A DNA stretch of 33,177 bases from Hellea sp. (GTDB lineage Bacteria > Pseudomonadota > Alphaproteobacteria > Caulobacterales > Maricaulaceae). Below, one piece after another: positions 22,040 to 30,934 of this stretch. Each line of letters opens with the position of its first letter. Position 1 is the first letter of the stretch. The position numbers and the translations under genes were made by a program. The DNA lies in NCBI GenBank assembly GCA_020628425.1, contig JAHDEZ010000030.1:1-33177 (forward strand), in the 5' to 3' direction. The notes beneath the pieces are model-generated. The model searched no databases and was not told the DNA's origin. It saw only the letters and a list, made by a program, of their open reading frames with translations.

Positions 22040-23923
22040 ATGACTGATGCGACCCACAAGATATGGAAACAGCGCCTAAAAACGGGCGCTAAGGTCACGC
22101 TGGCCGGCGGGATGATGCTCGGTTATTGGGCCGCCATGGGTCTCGCCAGCAGTTTTGCTCGTGCAGCCCAAGAATTACCGTCTGTAGCCACATTTTGGAA
22201 AACGTCCCGTCCGCCAAGTATTCAAATCATTGACCGCCATGGTCGGCATCTGGTTGTCAAGGGCGCCGTTGATGCGACTCCGGTAAAACTGGAAAATCTG
22301 CCCGAATATTTACCGCAAGCTATCATAGCAACGGAAGATAAGCGCTACTATCATCATGCAGGGGTCGACCCATATGCGTTGACCCGGGCACTCGTCAAAA
22401 ATTGGCGGGCAGGGCGGGTACGCGAAGGCGGCTCTACCATCGCGCAGCAATTGGCCAAAAATGTATTCCTGACACCGGATAAAACCCTCGCCCGTAAACA
22501 ACAGGAAATGTTACTGGCAATATGGATTGAGCGTTCCTTTTCCAAAGACGAAATTCTCGAAAAATATATGAACAGGGTTTATTTCGGCGGAGGAAATTGG
22601 GGACTTGAAGCCGCTAGTCAGTATTATTTCGATAAACCGGCACAGGATATGACCTTGCCGGAAGCGGCCGTGATCACCGGAATTCTTAAGGCACCTGTCC
22701 GCTATAATCCGGTACAAAATAGTCAAGCTGCAGAGGGCCGTGCGCAAACCGTACTTGGACTTATGCGGGACCAGGATATCATCACACAAGCTATGTTGGA
22801 TGCGGCAACCACCAACCCTGTGATCGTGTACAAAGCCGAAGATCAAGATAGCTCACACTATTTTGCTGATTGGATTTGGACGGATCTGGAAGAGCGTATT
22901 GGAATTCCCGCTGCCGATATTGTGGTGCGTACGACACTTGATAAGACATTGCAGGACCGCGCCCATGCGTCCGCACTTAACAACCTGGACCCAGAACGTA
23001 ATGCGCGCCAAGTGGCCATTGTCGCCATTGCCGGTGACGGCGGCGTTCGTGCTATGGTAGGTGGCCGTTCCTATGGTGATAGCGAGTTTAACCGGGCTGT
23101 TCAGGCCCAACGCCAACCGGGCTCGGCTTTCAAGCCTTTTGTCTATTTGGCCGCTTTTGATGCCGGGGTAAGCCCTTGGGATATGCGGGTGGACGAGCCC
23201 GTAAAAATTGAGGATTGGGAACCTCGTAATTTCACAAAAGAATTCAAAGGTAATATTTCAGTCGAAGTCGCTTTAGCTTTGTCTATAAATACCGTGGCTG
23301 TCAAACTCTCTGAGGAGATTGGAAGAGAACGTGTCGTGGAAACCGCAGACGTCCATGGACTTGAGGGGTTGCAAGCCTTACGTAGCCTGCCTCTTGGTGC
23401 GCAAACGACTACGCCGTTGGAATTAACCTCTGCTTACTTACCCTTTGCAAACTGGGGTAATCGGGTGGAGCCATATGGCATAATCTCAATTTCCACGGCC
23501 GAGGGCGTGCCGCTCTATCACCATCAACGTCAAACCCCAGAGCGCATTGTCAGTGCGGATGGCCTCAGACATATAAACCGAGTACTTAAAACCACGGTAG
23601 AGCGCGGAACGGGCCGCAGAGCCCGAATCTCGGGCCGGGATGTAGCTGGTAAAACGGGAACAACGAATGACTACAGAGACGCTTGGTTTATCGGATATGT
23701 GCCTGACATGGTGACAGGTGTCTGGGTGGGTGCTGATGATAATACGCCTATGGCCCGTGTCACAGGTGGATCTATACCTGCGCAAATCTGGCAGGACATG
23801 ATGAGGGATGTAGTGAAGTCTATGCCCAAGGGTGAGCTGCCGGCATCAGAACAGCCCTTACGCGCAGGGAACCGGGATAGCATGAATGTTCTCTTGAACT
23901 CAGTCGCGCTTAGCTTGGACTAA
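22040..23923 (+). CDS. class A penicillin-binding protein (PBP1-type), transglycosylase/transpeptidase
   Basis: A 627-residue bifunctional peptidoglycan synthase. A cytoplasmic tail and one membrane segment (about residues 17-42) lead into a GT51 glycosyltransferase domain. That domain has catalytic E99 in ATEDKRYYHHAGVD, then GGSTIAQQLAKN, then the KDEILEKYMNRVYFGGG segment. The transpeptidase domain has S362-A-F-K365, S415-I-N417 and K538-T-G-T. The length is at the short end for PBP1A-like proteins, lacking a large extra domain. No ribosome-binding site is visible before the ATG; a perfect CtrA-type box occupies that place. It stands alone between a terminator and a convergent gene pair. 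The activity call is firm; the exact paralogue (PbpC/PBP1A/other) is not decided. Confidence 0.94.
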   Translation: MTDATHKIWKQRLKTGAKVTLAGGMMLGYWAAMGLASSFARAAQELPSVATFWKTSRPPSIQIIDRHGRHLVVKGAVDATPVKLENLPEYLPQAIIATEDKRYYHHAGVDPYALTRALVKNWRAGRVREGGSTIAQQLAKNVFLTPDKTLARKQQEMLLAIWIERSFSKDEILEKYMNRVYFGGGNWGLEAASQYYFDKPAQDMTLPEAAVITGILKAPVRYNPVQNSQAAEGRAQTVLGLMRDQDIITQAMLDAATTNPVIVYKAEDQDSSHYFADWIWTDLEERIGIPAADIVVRTTLDKTLQDRAHASALNNLDPERNARQVAIVAIAGDGGVRAMVGGRSYGDSEFNRAVQAQRQPGSAFKPFVYLAAFDAGVSPWDMRVDEPVKIEDWEPRNFTKEFKGNISVEVALALSINTVAVKLSEEIGRERVVETADVHGLEGLQALRSLPLGAQTTTPLELTSAYLPFANWGNRVEPYGIISISTAEGVPLYHHQRQTPERIVSADGLRHINRVLKTTVERGTGRRARISGRDVAGKTGTTNDYRDAWFIGYVPDMVTGVWVGADDNTPMARVTGGSIPAQIWQDMMRDVVKSMPKGELPASEQPLRAGNRDSMNVLLNSVALSLD

Positions 23924-23950
23924 TTTTACACGATTTAAATTCAATCGGAC

Positions 23951-24415
23951 CTAATCGGCTGTGTCGAAGACCACAGACACTTCTCGATCTGCAATTAGGC
24001 AGCGACCATTCGTGATCTCAAACTTGTCTATATAGTCGGCGATAATTACCCGGTTAATCTCGGCGCCTTGTTGCCTGTTCTTTGTGTAAACAACAACACG
24101 GCTCTTCCCAGAAAGGCCGTCAATTTTTATATTTTCCATTACGTGGGAAAAAACCGTATTGGTGTTAGCGGATTTGTGACGCTCGATAAGTGCGTCTCGA
24201 CCTATCACCGTATTTGGACCCAAGGTAAATTGCCCGTTTTGGCTAAAAAGCTGACCATAGGCTTCCGCCCGATTCGGGTCATCGCGATAGGTCGCATAAT
24301 CTATGACGGTTTGCTGACACAAATCCATCCGAGATGGCGTGGGTTCAGGAAAAGAACAGGCCGCCAGGTGAGTGGCGGCCAGTATTGAAACAAAAGTGGG
24401 AGTAGGTATTCGCAT
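23951..24415 (-). CDS. NTF2/SnoaL-like lipoprotein
   Basis: A 154-residue protein from the ATG at 24413-24415. An in-frame GTG at 24442 would overlap the upstream gene and put nine residues before the signal, so I prefer the ATG. A lipobox L17-A-A-C20 marks a lipoprotein; residue +2 is Ser, compatible with the outer membrane. The rest has the cone-like alpha+beta pattern of NTF2-like proteins: an N-terminal helix with an ATYRD segment, GQLFSQNGQFTLGP, then IGRDALIERHKS and a long antiparallel sheet. Such domains bind small molecules or act as enzymes; no catalytic residues are assigned. It lies 7 bases after the SH3 protein gene, so the two are probably an operon. Confidence 0.78.
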   Translation of the reverse strand: MRIPTPTFVSILAATHLAACSFPEPTPSRMDLCQQTVIDYATYRDDPNRAEAYGQLFSQNGQFTLGPNTVIGRDALIERHKSANTNTVFSHVMENIKIDGLSGKSRVVVYTKNRQQGAEINRVIIADYIDKFEITNGRCLIADREVSVVFDTAD

Positions 24416-24422
24416 AGGCGAA

Positions 24423-25142
24423 TTATAAGTCTTTTGCCTCACATGTAAATTCAGCGATTCCCCGGTTTAGAGCTGTCGTTTCCTCTTGGATCGCAAACTT
24501 ATCATCCACCGGTGCTGTCGCACCTGAATTACGGGGGTCACTTTCCATCATCATGAAATTGTATCCCTCACCGAGCATACGGACATGGCTGGCCATGCCG
24601 TTACTATCACAGTGCACCACTCGTTTTTCGTAATATGGGCCGGATCTGAATTCGTGACGGGTTATTACAATACGTCCGTCATTGGAAGAGGGTTTTATAT
24701 GAGCGGCGTAAACTTTCATGTCTTTCAAATCTATGATTTTAATGCGTTTAAGTTCCACGTCATATGGCGCGTTTCCTAAATTTCGTGTTCGGGATCCGAA
24801 TTCATAATTTGACCAGCTAATCTGTGTCGCACTTAAGAAGTCCCGGTTAACCCATTTAGCAGGTTTGCCGTCGTCAGAGATCCGAATCCAGTTATCTGTT
24901 TCTGCGTGGATTTTGACTTTTTGACCCATTTCCAACATGCCTATGACATCTCCGGCATAAGGGTTATCACGAATACGGAGTTTTTCAGCATCTACCCACA
25001 TGGGGATAGCTTCAATGATACGAATCCGTTTCGTCTTGGGAGTTAGTGTTTCGATGTCCTGACTTTCTTGTGCAACGGCAGGCATAGCACAGGCGCCGGA
25101 AAGTAATAAGATAGACAAGGTGTTGCGATAAGTTTTCAGCAT
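24423..25142 (-). CDS. exported SH3-domain protein
   Basis: A 239-residue protein from the ATG at 25140-25142, preceded by a near-perfect AAAAGGAGG ribosome-binding site; the frame extends 23 codons further up but without such a site. The signal peptide is residues 1-25 (AVA|QES). A bacterial SH3 (SH3_3) domain covers about 38-100, with KLRIRDNPYAGDVIGMLEMG and WIRISDDGKPAKWVNRDFL. The remaining C-terminal domain (about 105-239) is beta-rich and I do not recognise it. Bacterial SH3 domains often bind peptidoglycan, so a periplasmic envelope role is likely. It precedes the NTF2-like lipoprotein gene in a two-gene operon; the 93-base gap upstream holds an AT-rich TTATAAAG stretch that could be a -10. 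Confidence 0.82.
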   Translation of the reverse strand: MLKTYRNTLSILLLSGACAMPAVAQESQDIETLTPKTKRIRIIEAIPMWVDAEKLRIRDNPYAGDVIGMLEMGQKVKIHAETDNWIRISDDGKPAKWVNRDFLSATQISWSNYEFGSRTRNLGNAPYDVELKRIKIIDLKDMKVYAAHIKPSSNDGRIVITRHEFRSGPYYEKRVVHCDSNGMASHVRMLGEGYNFMMMESDPRNSGATAPVDDKFAIQEETTALNRGIAEFTCEAKDL

Positions 25143-25235
25143 GAACGCCTCCTTTTGGTCGTTTTGCTGAAACCCTTTATAAGGGATAAGAGTTAATGGT
25201 CTGGTTACCATAAGGACGAAATCACTTAACGCGCT

Positions 25236-26423
25236 TTAAGCCTTTCGGACCGTATAAAACCGTTCCACATTGGCCGATGCCTTGACCCAATCCGTACCCT
25301 CCATGCGTTGCTTATGAACCCGAAATGCAGCTTCTGAGGTAAAAACTTCGAAGACGTGGAACTTATTTTTATTTTGAAGATCGGGATAGACATCGAAGCG
25401 TAGACACCCCGTTTCGGCCAGTGTTGCGGCCCGGTGTTTGGGAAGCTCTCTGTGCACAGCCTCGAGATCTGCATCCGGTACGAGAATATGACCTGCCAGT
25501 AAGAAGGCATCTTTACCAAAGCGCTCCCGATATATTTCACACAGCCCAACACGGTAATTTCCAAAAGACGGCACCCAACCTAATTCACGCTTAGCCCGAC
25601 TGATATCGATGCGTTTGGTTTCGGAATAGAAACTTCGAGCCATAGCGGAAATATCTGCGTTTTCGAGTGTGAATTTCGGCGCTCTAGGTTCGCCGATTAG
25701 GTCCGCCGCAAAATCTAAAACATCTTGGGGCGGGGCCGGATGCCCATCGGCGATATTATAAACCTGACAGGGATTAGGGCATTCCAGAGAGGCTATCAAA
25801 GCCGTGGCAATATCTTCCACATGGATACGGTTGACCACATGATCCGGTTTGATAATGGCTTTAGCTGTCCCCATTTCCAGCCGTGAAAAAGTGTTGCGCG
25901 CCTGACCAAAAAGCTTGGGCCCGTAAATGCCTGCAAGTCTGAAGATGTGAACCGGCAAGCCTGTTTCCAACCAGGCCAGTTCAGCTTCTACACGATTGCG
26001 CCCCCGCTGTGTTGCGGGGCGTAGTAATTCATCTTCAAAGGCCCATTGCCCCGCTCGGTCTCCGTAAACGCTGGTAGCTGACAGATAACCTGCCCATTCA
26101 CATTTTGCCGCCATAGACGCGAGTTCTGGCAGTGCGGAGATAACAGGATCATCATTGTTGTCTGATGGCGGAACGGAACTGACGATAATATGACTGTTTG
26201 ATATGGCGGCTTTTAGCTCTGAAGAAACTTGTCCATTAAAGACAACCGTGTCGACATCCAGAACTTCCGATAGCTCTCGGGCTTTGTCTTTTGTACGCAC
26301 CGTGCCGATGATATGATAGCCGCGCTGGCGTAGCGGAGAGAGCAGAGCTCGAGCTGTATAGCCTAGCCCGAATAACAAGGCTGTTTGTCTGCTATCTGTC
26401 TGACTTTTAACAGTTCTGCCCAT
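25236..26423 (-). CDS. SDR (NAD-dependent epimerase, YeeZ-like) fused to an antibiotic-biosynthesis-monooxygenase domain
   Basis: A 395-residue two-domain protein from the ATG at 26421-26423, which has AGG upstream and places the Rossmann fold near the N-terminus; an in-frame ATG at 26457-26459 would add 12 residues and overlap the start of the divergent gene. Residues about 15-300 are an extended/atypical SDR with LLFGLGYTARALL, LSATSVYGDRAGQWAFEDE, FRLAGIYGP and NRIHVEDIATAL; no YxxxK pair is evident, as is usual in the YeeZ-like group. Residues about 305-393 look like an ABM-fold monooxygenase domain: GHILVPDADLEAVHRELP, then KFHVFEVFTSEAAFRVHKQ, the usual E...H arrangement. The substrate is unknown. 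Confidence 0.82.
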   Translation of the reverse strand: MGRTVKSQTDSRQTALLFGLGYTARALLSPLRQRGYHIIGTVRTKDKARELSEVLDVDTVVFNGQVSSELKAAISNSHIIVSSVPPSDNNDDPVISALPELASMAAKCEWAGYLSATSVYGDRAGQWAFEDELLRPATQRGRNRVEAELAWLETGLPVHIFRLAGIYGPKLFGQARNTFSRLEMGTAKAIIKPDHVVNRIHVEDIATALIASLECPNPCQVYNIADGHPAPPQDVLDFAADLIGEPRAPKFTLENADISAMARSFYSETKRIDISRAKRELGWVPSFGNYRVGLCEIYRERFGKDAFLLAGHILVPDADLEAVHRELPKHRAATLAETGCLRFDVYPDLQNKNKFHVFEVFTSEAAFRVHKQRMEGTDWVKASANVERFYTVRKA

Positions 26424-26457
26424 TGCGGCCTGCTTATCCCGCGCGTAAAAGCGCCCC

Positions 26458-27303
26458 ATGAAGAATAGCTTACTCCTAACCGGAATTTTCGCGCTTGCAA
26501 TGGGTTTTACCGCCCAAGCCGATGACCGGACTAAAGAATTTGACGAAAAGCATAAAGCCTGTCTGGAGCAAATCGCCGAGGATGCTGAAATGGCCTATGA
26601 AGAGGCCATGATCTGGCGCGGTGATGGCGGAGGGCGGCGCGCGCGTCACTGTGAGGCGATGGCGCTTTTTGCTTTGGGGCATAAGCAAGAGGCGGCGCAT
26701 CGGCTGGACCAATTAGGCGGCATGGTCGGTCAGCTTTCACCAAAAATGCGCAAAAACTATTATCTGGAAGCGGCTAATTTCTGGCTCATGTCGGAAGAGA
26801 CCATGAAAGCCTATGAAAGCGCAACGGCGGGTCTTGCTATTGATGCCGAAGATGTCGGTCTGCGGATTGCGCGGGCCAGAGTATATGCACTTCTGGATCG
26901 TTACAAAGATGCCGAAACAGATTTGTCTACCGCCCTGGGTTTTGAACCTACACATGCTGACGCGTTGCGCTACCGGGCCGATGCCCGACACAAGCTTGGC
27001 AAGCTGGACGCAGCCAAAATTGATATAGATCGGGCCATGGAGCAGGGCATGACGGTCGAAACCGCTCTTATCCGCGGTAATATTGTTGAGGCTCTGCGCG
27101 TTAGAAACGAAAGTAAAGCCGGGGCCGGACCCGTGCTGCATGAGCCGGCGGAATCTGCGGCCGCCTACCCAAATGCCCCCGAAAAAGCGCCAACGCTTTC
27201 GGGTCATGAATTTCTATCCGTCCCGCCCACAGAGGATGCTGTGACCATTGGCGATGCGAGCCGGGATTTGATTGTGCCGGAGTTTTCTGACGCGGATGAA
27301 TAG
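26458..27303 (+). CDS. exported TPR-repeat protein
   Basis: A 281-residue protein with a signal peptide at residues 1-21 (TAQA|DD) beginning exactly at the ATG, which fixes the start although no ribosome-binding site precedes it. TTGCGG (26424-26429) and TAAAAG at 17-base spacing end near 26452, which would give a nearly leaderless mRNA. TPR-like helix pairs occupy about 30-205; the clearest are GLRIARARVYALLDRYKDAE and ADALRYRADARHKLGKLDAA. The C-terminal 70 residues are Pro/Ala-rich and disordered. TPR repeats mediate protein contacts; the partner is not visible. It is divergent from the SDR-ABM gene and followed 75 bases on by the VOC gene. Confidence 0.83.
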   Translation: MKNSLLLTGIFALAMGFTAQADDRTKEFDEKHKACLEQIAEDAEMAYEEAMIWRGDGGGRRARHCEAMALFALGHKQEAAHRLDQLGGMVGQLSPKMRKNYYLEAANFWLMSEETMKAYESATAGLAIDAEDVGLRIARARVYALLDRYKDAETDLSTALGFEPTHADALRYRADARHKLGKLDAAKIDIDRAMEQGMTVETALIRGNIVEALRVRNESKAGAGPVLHEPAESAAAYPNAPEKAPTLSGHEFLSVPPTEDAVTIGDASRDLIVPEFSDADE

Positions 27304-27319
27304 CCGCTATTCGGCCTGG

Positions 27320-27337
27320 GGTCTGTTCAAACAGACC
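27320..27337 (+). terminator. hairpin between the TPR and VOC genes
   Basis: GGTCTGT (27320-27326) pairs perfectly with ACAGACC (27331-27337) around a TCAA loop. Only GTTTAC follows, so it is a poor intrinsic terminator; partial read-through into the VOC gene is likely. Confidence 0.35.
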
Positions 27338-27378
27338 GTTTACGGTAATGATATCTGACAATTAAAAGGGAGAGCCGT

Positions 27379-27762
27379 ATGATTGCCTATACCACTGTCG
27401 GAACTAATGATCTGGAAACATCCAAAGCCTTTTACGATGCACTTTTTGGCGAAATCGGTGTCGGCGTCTTATGGGCCAGTGACACCTTTGTCGGCTATGG
27501 CGTGGATATGGCCAAGCCCATGTTTGGTGTTTGCAAACCCTATAACGGCGAGGCCGCGACCACTGGCAACGGTACTATGATTGCGCTGGCCTGTTCCAAT
27601 AAGGAAGCCGTGCATAAAATCTATGACAAAGCCATTGAGCTGGGCGCGCAGGATGAAGGCGCCGCCGGCCCGCGCGGTGATAGCGGGTTTTACTGCGGCT
27701 ATTTCCGCGATCCGGACGGCAATAAAATCAACGCCTTTGCTATGGTTGCGCCCGGAGCCTGA
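27379..27762 (+). CDS. VOC-superfamily (glyoxalase/bleomycin-resistance-like) protein
   Basis: A 127-residue cytoplasmic protein of two beta-alpha-beta-beta-beta modules. It begins AYTTVGTNDLETSKAFYDALFGE, typical of VOC proteins, and ends with YFRDPDGNKINAF, which carries the usual C-terminal metal-site or substrate-side segment. The length is normal for a one-chain VOC protein. An AAAAGGGAGAG ribosome-binding site precedes the ATG. It converges with the GlpQ-type gene 15 bases downstream. The substrate cannot be assigned; the family ranges from glyoxalase to dioxygenase and resistance proteins. Confidence 0.88.
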   Translation: MIAYTTVGTNDLETSKAFYDALFGEIGVGVLWASDTFVGYGVDMAKPMFGVCKPYNGEAATTGNGTMIALACSNKEAVHKIYDKAIELGAQDEGAAGPRGDSGFYCGYFRDPDGNKINAFAMVAPGA

Positions 27763-27777
27763 TCGGATAATGCGCGC

Positions 27778-28758
27778 TTAATCGCTATCACATTTATAGC
27801 GTTTTAACGCTTCCACGCCCGTATCCGGAAAATCAAAGAAGCCGCCATCGATGCCAAGTGTAAAATAATGGCGCGCCTCTTTTAGCTTATTAGGAAGACG
27901 GGGATCCGCTTCATCATCCCTAAAGGTCCAAGGATGAACCTCCAGTCCTGCTGCATGAGCTGCCTCTACAAAGCCTGTTGAATTTAAGGCTTTGTCTGAA
28001 AGAAGTTTCTTGTAAGGCCCGATCCCATTGGCGAATTCAGCAATCTCGTCAAAGGACATGTCTGGCATATCCTTGGTCAAATAGACAAGACGAATGGAAG
28101 TTTTCTCTTTCAGTCGTCGTAAAATTTCCTCCTCGAAAGATTGAATAAATACAGGATCTTCGGCGCTGTTATAACCATGCGCGCTCAGCGTATCTAAGAG
28201 GGTCTCATCAAAGGAAAGGCCAAGGGCTTCCAGAGCGGTTGGATGTTTGGTTTCTGGATAAACACCAATGGGTCGGCCCCGTTTCTCTGATTGTTCTTTG
28301 GCAAGTGTGAGAACCTCGGCAAAACTAGGAATGTCGTATTTATCATTAAAATGTTGCATCCGTTCGGCTCTTGGTTGCCGGGCTTTCAGGGTTTTGATTT
28401 CTTCCAGAGTGAAATCTTCGACAAACCAGTCGGCGCCTTCATGACCGGGCTTGGTTGTTTTACGGTCGGCAAATTCGGGTAAGTCCGCCACATTTGTCGT
28501 TGTCGACAAATAGCGGTCATGGCGCGCCACCAGATGACCGTCTTTGGTGATAACCAGATCCGGTTCAATGTAATCAGCTCCCATATCTATGGCGAGGGCG
28601 TAGGCGGACAGTGTATGTTCCGGGCGGTAACCGCTAGCGCCCCGGTGGGCGACGATAATGGGTGCCGCGCCGGATAAGGTACAGTATTCAACAGGCACGT
28701 TCGATCCTCCCTGACATCCGGTCAATAATAATGCAGTGATTAGACATAATCGTTTCAT
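27778..28758 (-). CDS. glpQ: glycerophosphodiester phosphodiesterase, lipoprotein (GlpQ-type)
   Basis: A 326-residue enzyme that would hydrolyse glycerophosphodiesters to sn-glycerol 3-phosphate and an alcohol. The N-terminal signal ends in lipobox L12-T-G-C15 with Gln at +2, so an outer-membrane periplasmic lipoprotein is expected, unlike the soluble periplasmic enzyme of E. coli. The GDPD TIM barrel shows IIVAHRGASGYRPEHT (H38, E47), YIEPDLV (E65, D67) and ARHD (H80), the metal and catalytic residues of the family. The length fits the GlpQ subgroup of about 330-350. Its ATG overlaps the stop of the MFS gene by 4 bases (28755-28758), so the two are co-translated. It is the last gene of the minus-strand operon. 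Confidence 0.92.
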   Translation of the reverse strand: MKRLCLITALLLTGCQGGSNVPVEYCTLSGAAPIIVAHRGASGYRPEHTLSAYALAIDMGADYIEPDLVITKDGHLVARHDRYLSTTTNVADLPEFADRKTTKPGHEGADWFVEDFTLEEIKTLKARQPRAERMQHFNDKYDIPSFAEVLTLAKEQSEKRGRPIGVYPETKHPTALEALGLSFDETLLDTLSAHGYNSAEDPVFIQSFEEEILRRLKEKTSIRLVYLTKDMPDMSFDEIAEFANGIGPYKKLLSDKALNSTGFVEAAHAAGLEVHPWTFRDDEADPRLPNKLKEARHYFTLGIDGGFFDFPDTGVEALKRYKCDSD

Positions 28759-29993
28759 GAGCTTAATTCCTCGGGCACGTCCAGTTTACGGACTTTGCGC
28801 AGATCAGGAAAGACCGCTGTGACGATAGCGACAACGCCCATGGCCGCAATACCCCCAATCACTGTGGTCATAACAGCCCCTATTTTGGCGGCGACCCAAC
28901 CAGCTCTGGCATCGCCCAAATCGTTCGAGGCGTTCAGAAAAATAGAGTTCACGGCGTTGACCCTTCCCCGAAGATCATCTGGCGTCCACAACTGCAACAG
29001 GATTTCCCTGATATAAACACTGATCATGTCAAAAGCCCCGACCAACATCAGCGCAAACAGAGACAACCAGGCCAGTTTCGAATAGCCAAACATGACCGTA
29101 AACAGGCCAAACAGAAATACGGAAATCAGTAAAATGCGTCCAGCATGATCTCTAATGGGATAGCGAACCAGATATATTCCCATAAGGACCGCGCCAACTC
29201 CCGGCGCGGCTCTGAGAAGCCCATTGCCCTCGGCTCCAATATTCAAGACATCGATCGCAAATATAGGCGTCAACCAGAACGCGGCGCCCAGAAAGACAGC
29301 GAACAAATCCAGTGTTATCGCCCCGAGAACGATTTTGGTATTCCAGACATAGGAGAACCCGCCGAGCAATGTCTTTAGGTTGGTCGGTTCTTTTGAAATC
29401 TTCTGCTCGGGTTTTGGGATGGATAAAATGAATAGGGTAGAGAGTAGAAACACACCCATGGAAATCAGGTAGGTCCAGTTTTCAAAATAGGCGAAAAGAA
29501 AGCCGGCTATAGCAGGCCCCGCTATGCTGGATAATTGCCAGGAGGACGTAATCCAACCGACAGCATTCCCGAAGTCTTCTTTAGGCACCAGATTGACGAC
29601 CAGTGAGGATGATGCCGGGGAATAAAATGCGCGTCCTACGCCGATAAAAAGCGCCGACACATAAACGAGCTCCTGAGTAAAATTATCCGTCAGAGCCAAT
29701 GTGGCCACAAAGGCCGCGCTGGCGGCCAGCACGCCGGTCGCCCCCGCCATGACAAACCTGCGGGGGAGCCTGTCCGCGGCCATGCCTGTGACGATGACCA
29801 GGAAAAAAGAGGGCAGAAATAAAAGGACCCCCAGCCAGAACAAATCCATTTCATCGCCATATTTGGCATAAATATGGTAGCCTATTGTGGTCATAAGAAT
29901 GTGGACGGAAAACCCGGTCAAAAACCGAGCTGTGAAATAGCGCTGATAGCTTTTATGCCGAAAGGCGGCGTATTGGTCTTCAGATGCGCTCAT
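28755..29993 (-). CDS. MFS transporter (EntS/MFS_3-like)
   Basis: A 412-residue inner-membrane protein with about 12 hydrophobic segments. The segment after the second span, GMAADRLPRRFVM, matches the major facilitator loop 2-3 signature, and the mirrored loop in the second half is LWTPDDLRGRVNAVNSIF, characteristic of the EntS-like MFS_3 group. These are proton-driven drug or siderophore exporters or small-molecule permeases; the substrate here is unknown. The neighbours (GlpQ-type lipoprotein overlapping it by 4 bases, hydroxypyruvate-isomerase-like gene 36 bases upstream) suggest transport of a small metabolite made in the envelope; this is inference. Confidence 0.9.
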   Translation of the reverse strand: MSASEDQYAAFRHKSYQRYFTARFLTGFSVHILMTTIGYHIYAKYGDEMDLFWLGVLLFLPSFFLVIVTGMAADRLPRRFVMAGATGVLAASAAFVATLALTDNFTQELVYVSALFIGVGRAFYSPASSSLVVNLVPKEDFGNAVGWITSSWQLSSIAGPAIAGFLFAYFENWTYLISMGVFLLSTLFILSIPKPEQKISKEPTNLKTLLGGFSYVWNTKIVLGAITLDLFAVFLGAAFWLTPIFAIDVLNIGAEGNGLLRAAPGVGAVLMGIYLVRYPIRDHAGRILLISVFLFGLFTVMFGYSKLAWLSLFALMLVGAFDMISVYIREILLQLWTPDDLRGRVNAVNSIFLNASNDLGDARAGWVAAKIGAVMTTVIGGIAAMGVVAIVTAVFPDLRKVRKLDVPEELSS

Positions 29994-30029
29994 TCATGGT
30001 TCTGTGAAGCAAGTCGCGGATTATATCAA

Positions 30030-30926
30030 TCAGGATTTTAAACTTGCCCCGAGGCTAGCCACGTCGGAAACAGCTTTTTCGATATTCTCAGGATCAGGGA
30101 AGCACTCCAATCCAATAGGGCCGTCGAACCCGGCTTTAAAGGCTTCTTTCAAAATAAAGCCGTAATTCATTTCGCCTGTGCCCGGTTGTTGGCGGCCGGG
30201 CGAGTCAGCAATTTGCAGCATGCCGCACTGCTCGATGCCGTTTTTGAGGTTATGAACGACATTGCCTTCGGCGCGCTGCATATGAAACAAATCCCAATTT
30301 AGTTTAAGATTGGGGCTGTTGATCTCCCTGCAAATTCGCAGGGCATCTTTGGAACCGTGCAGGAAATGCACCGGGTGATTATAGGGATTAAAGGGCTCCA
30401 CACAGCCCATAATATCGGCCGCTTCTAAAAAGGGCGTGATATCGGCGAGACGGTCCTGAAAAGGGCCGATCATTTCGCCATAGGATTTACCGGGAATATT
30501 ATCATGGCCGACAATGGTCGCGTAATTTGCCCCGATTTCTTTGACCTGTTCAATACTGGCTTTGACGGTTTCAATCGTGTCATCGCGCGAGGCTTCCGCC
30601 AGTTTCGGCACACCCAGTGTGCAGTGTATGATTTTGATGCCGGCGTCTTTGGCGCGACTGACCATATTTTTTATGGGCAGGTCCGATTTGATCGGGTCCC
30701 ATATTTCCGCTGTTTGAAAACCGGCTTTGGCAGCTAAATCAATCCGCTCGGAAAATGGCCTGTCATACCACCAGGCCTCAAGATTGAGGGTAAAAGGGGC
30801 GAGATGGGCTGAGTCAATATTTTCATTGTTTTTGGACACGTTGGTACTCTTAGCACAGCTCGTCATAAGCCCCAACCCAACGACGCCCCCAATTCCGACC
30901 CCTAAGGCCTGTCTGCGATTGATCAT
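30030..30926 (-). CDS. hydroxypyruvate-isomerase-like TIM barrel, Tat-exported, probable lipoprotein
   Basis: A 298-residue protein from the ATG at 30924-30926, whose GAGGGA site overlaps the stop of the upstream gene; an in-frame TTG four codons earlier is less likely. The N-terminus has twin arginines R4-R5 (NRRQALGVG), a Gly-rich hydrophobic stretch and M-T-S-C24, a slightly imperfect lipobox. The mature part is a xylose-isomerase-like barrel with Hyi hallmarks: CVEPFNPYNHP (E177), LNWDLFHMQRAEGN (D212), DSPGRQQPGTGEMNYG and IGLECFPD (E274). Classical Hyi interconverts hydroxypyruvate and tartronate semialdehyde in the cytoplasm, so an exported form is unusual. Other sugar epimerase activities in this fold are possible. 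Confidence 0.83.
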   Translation of the reverse strand: MINRRQALGVGIGGVVGLGLMTSCAKSTNVSKNNENIDSAHLAPFTLNLEAWWYDRPFSERIDLAAKAGFQTAEIWDPIKSDLPIKNMVSRAKDAGIKIIHCTLGVPKLAEASRDDTIETVKASIEQVKEIGANYATIVGHDNIPGKSYGEMIGPFQDRLADITPFLEAADIMGCVEPFNPYNHPVHFLHGSKDALRICREINSPNLKLNWDLFHMQRAEGNVVHNLKNGIEQCGMLQIADSPGRQQPGTGEMNYGFILKEAFKAGFDGPIGLECFPDPENIEKAVSDVASLGASLKS

Positions 30927-30934
30927 AAGTTCCC

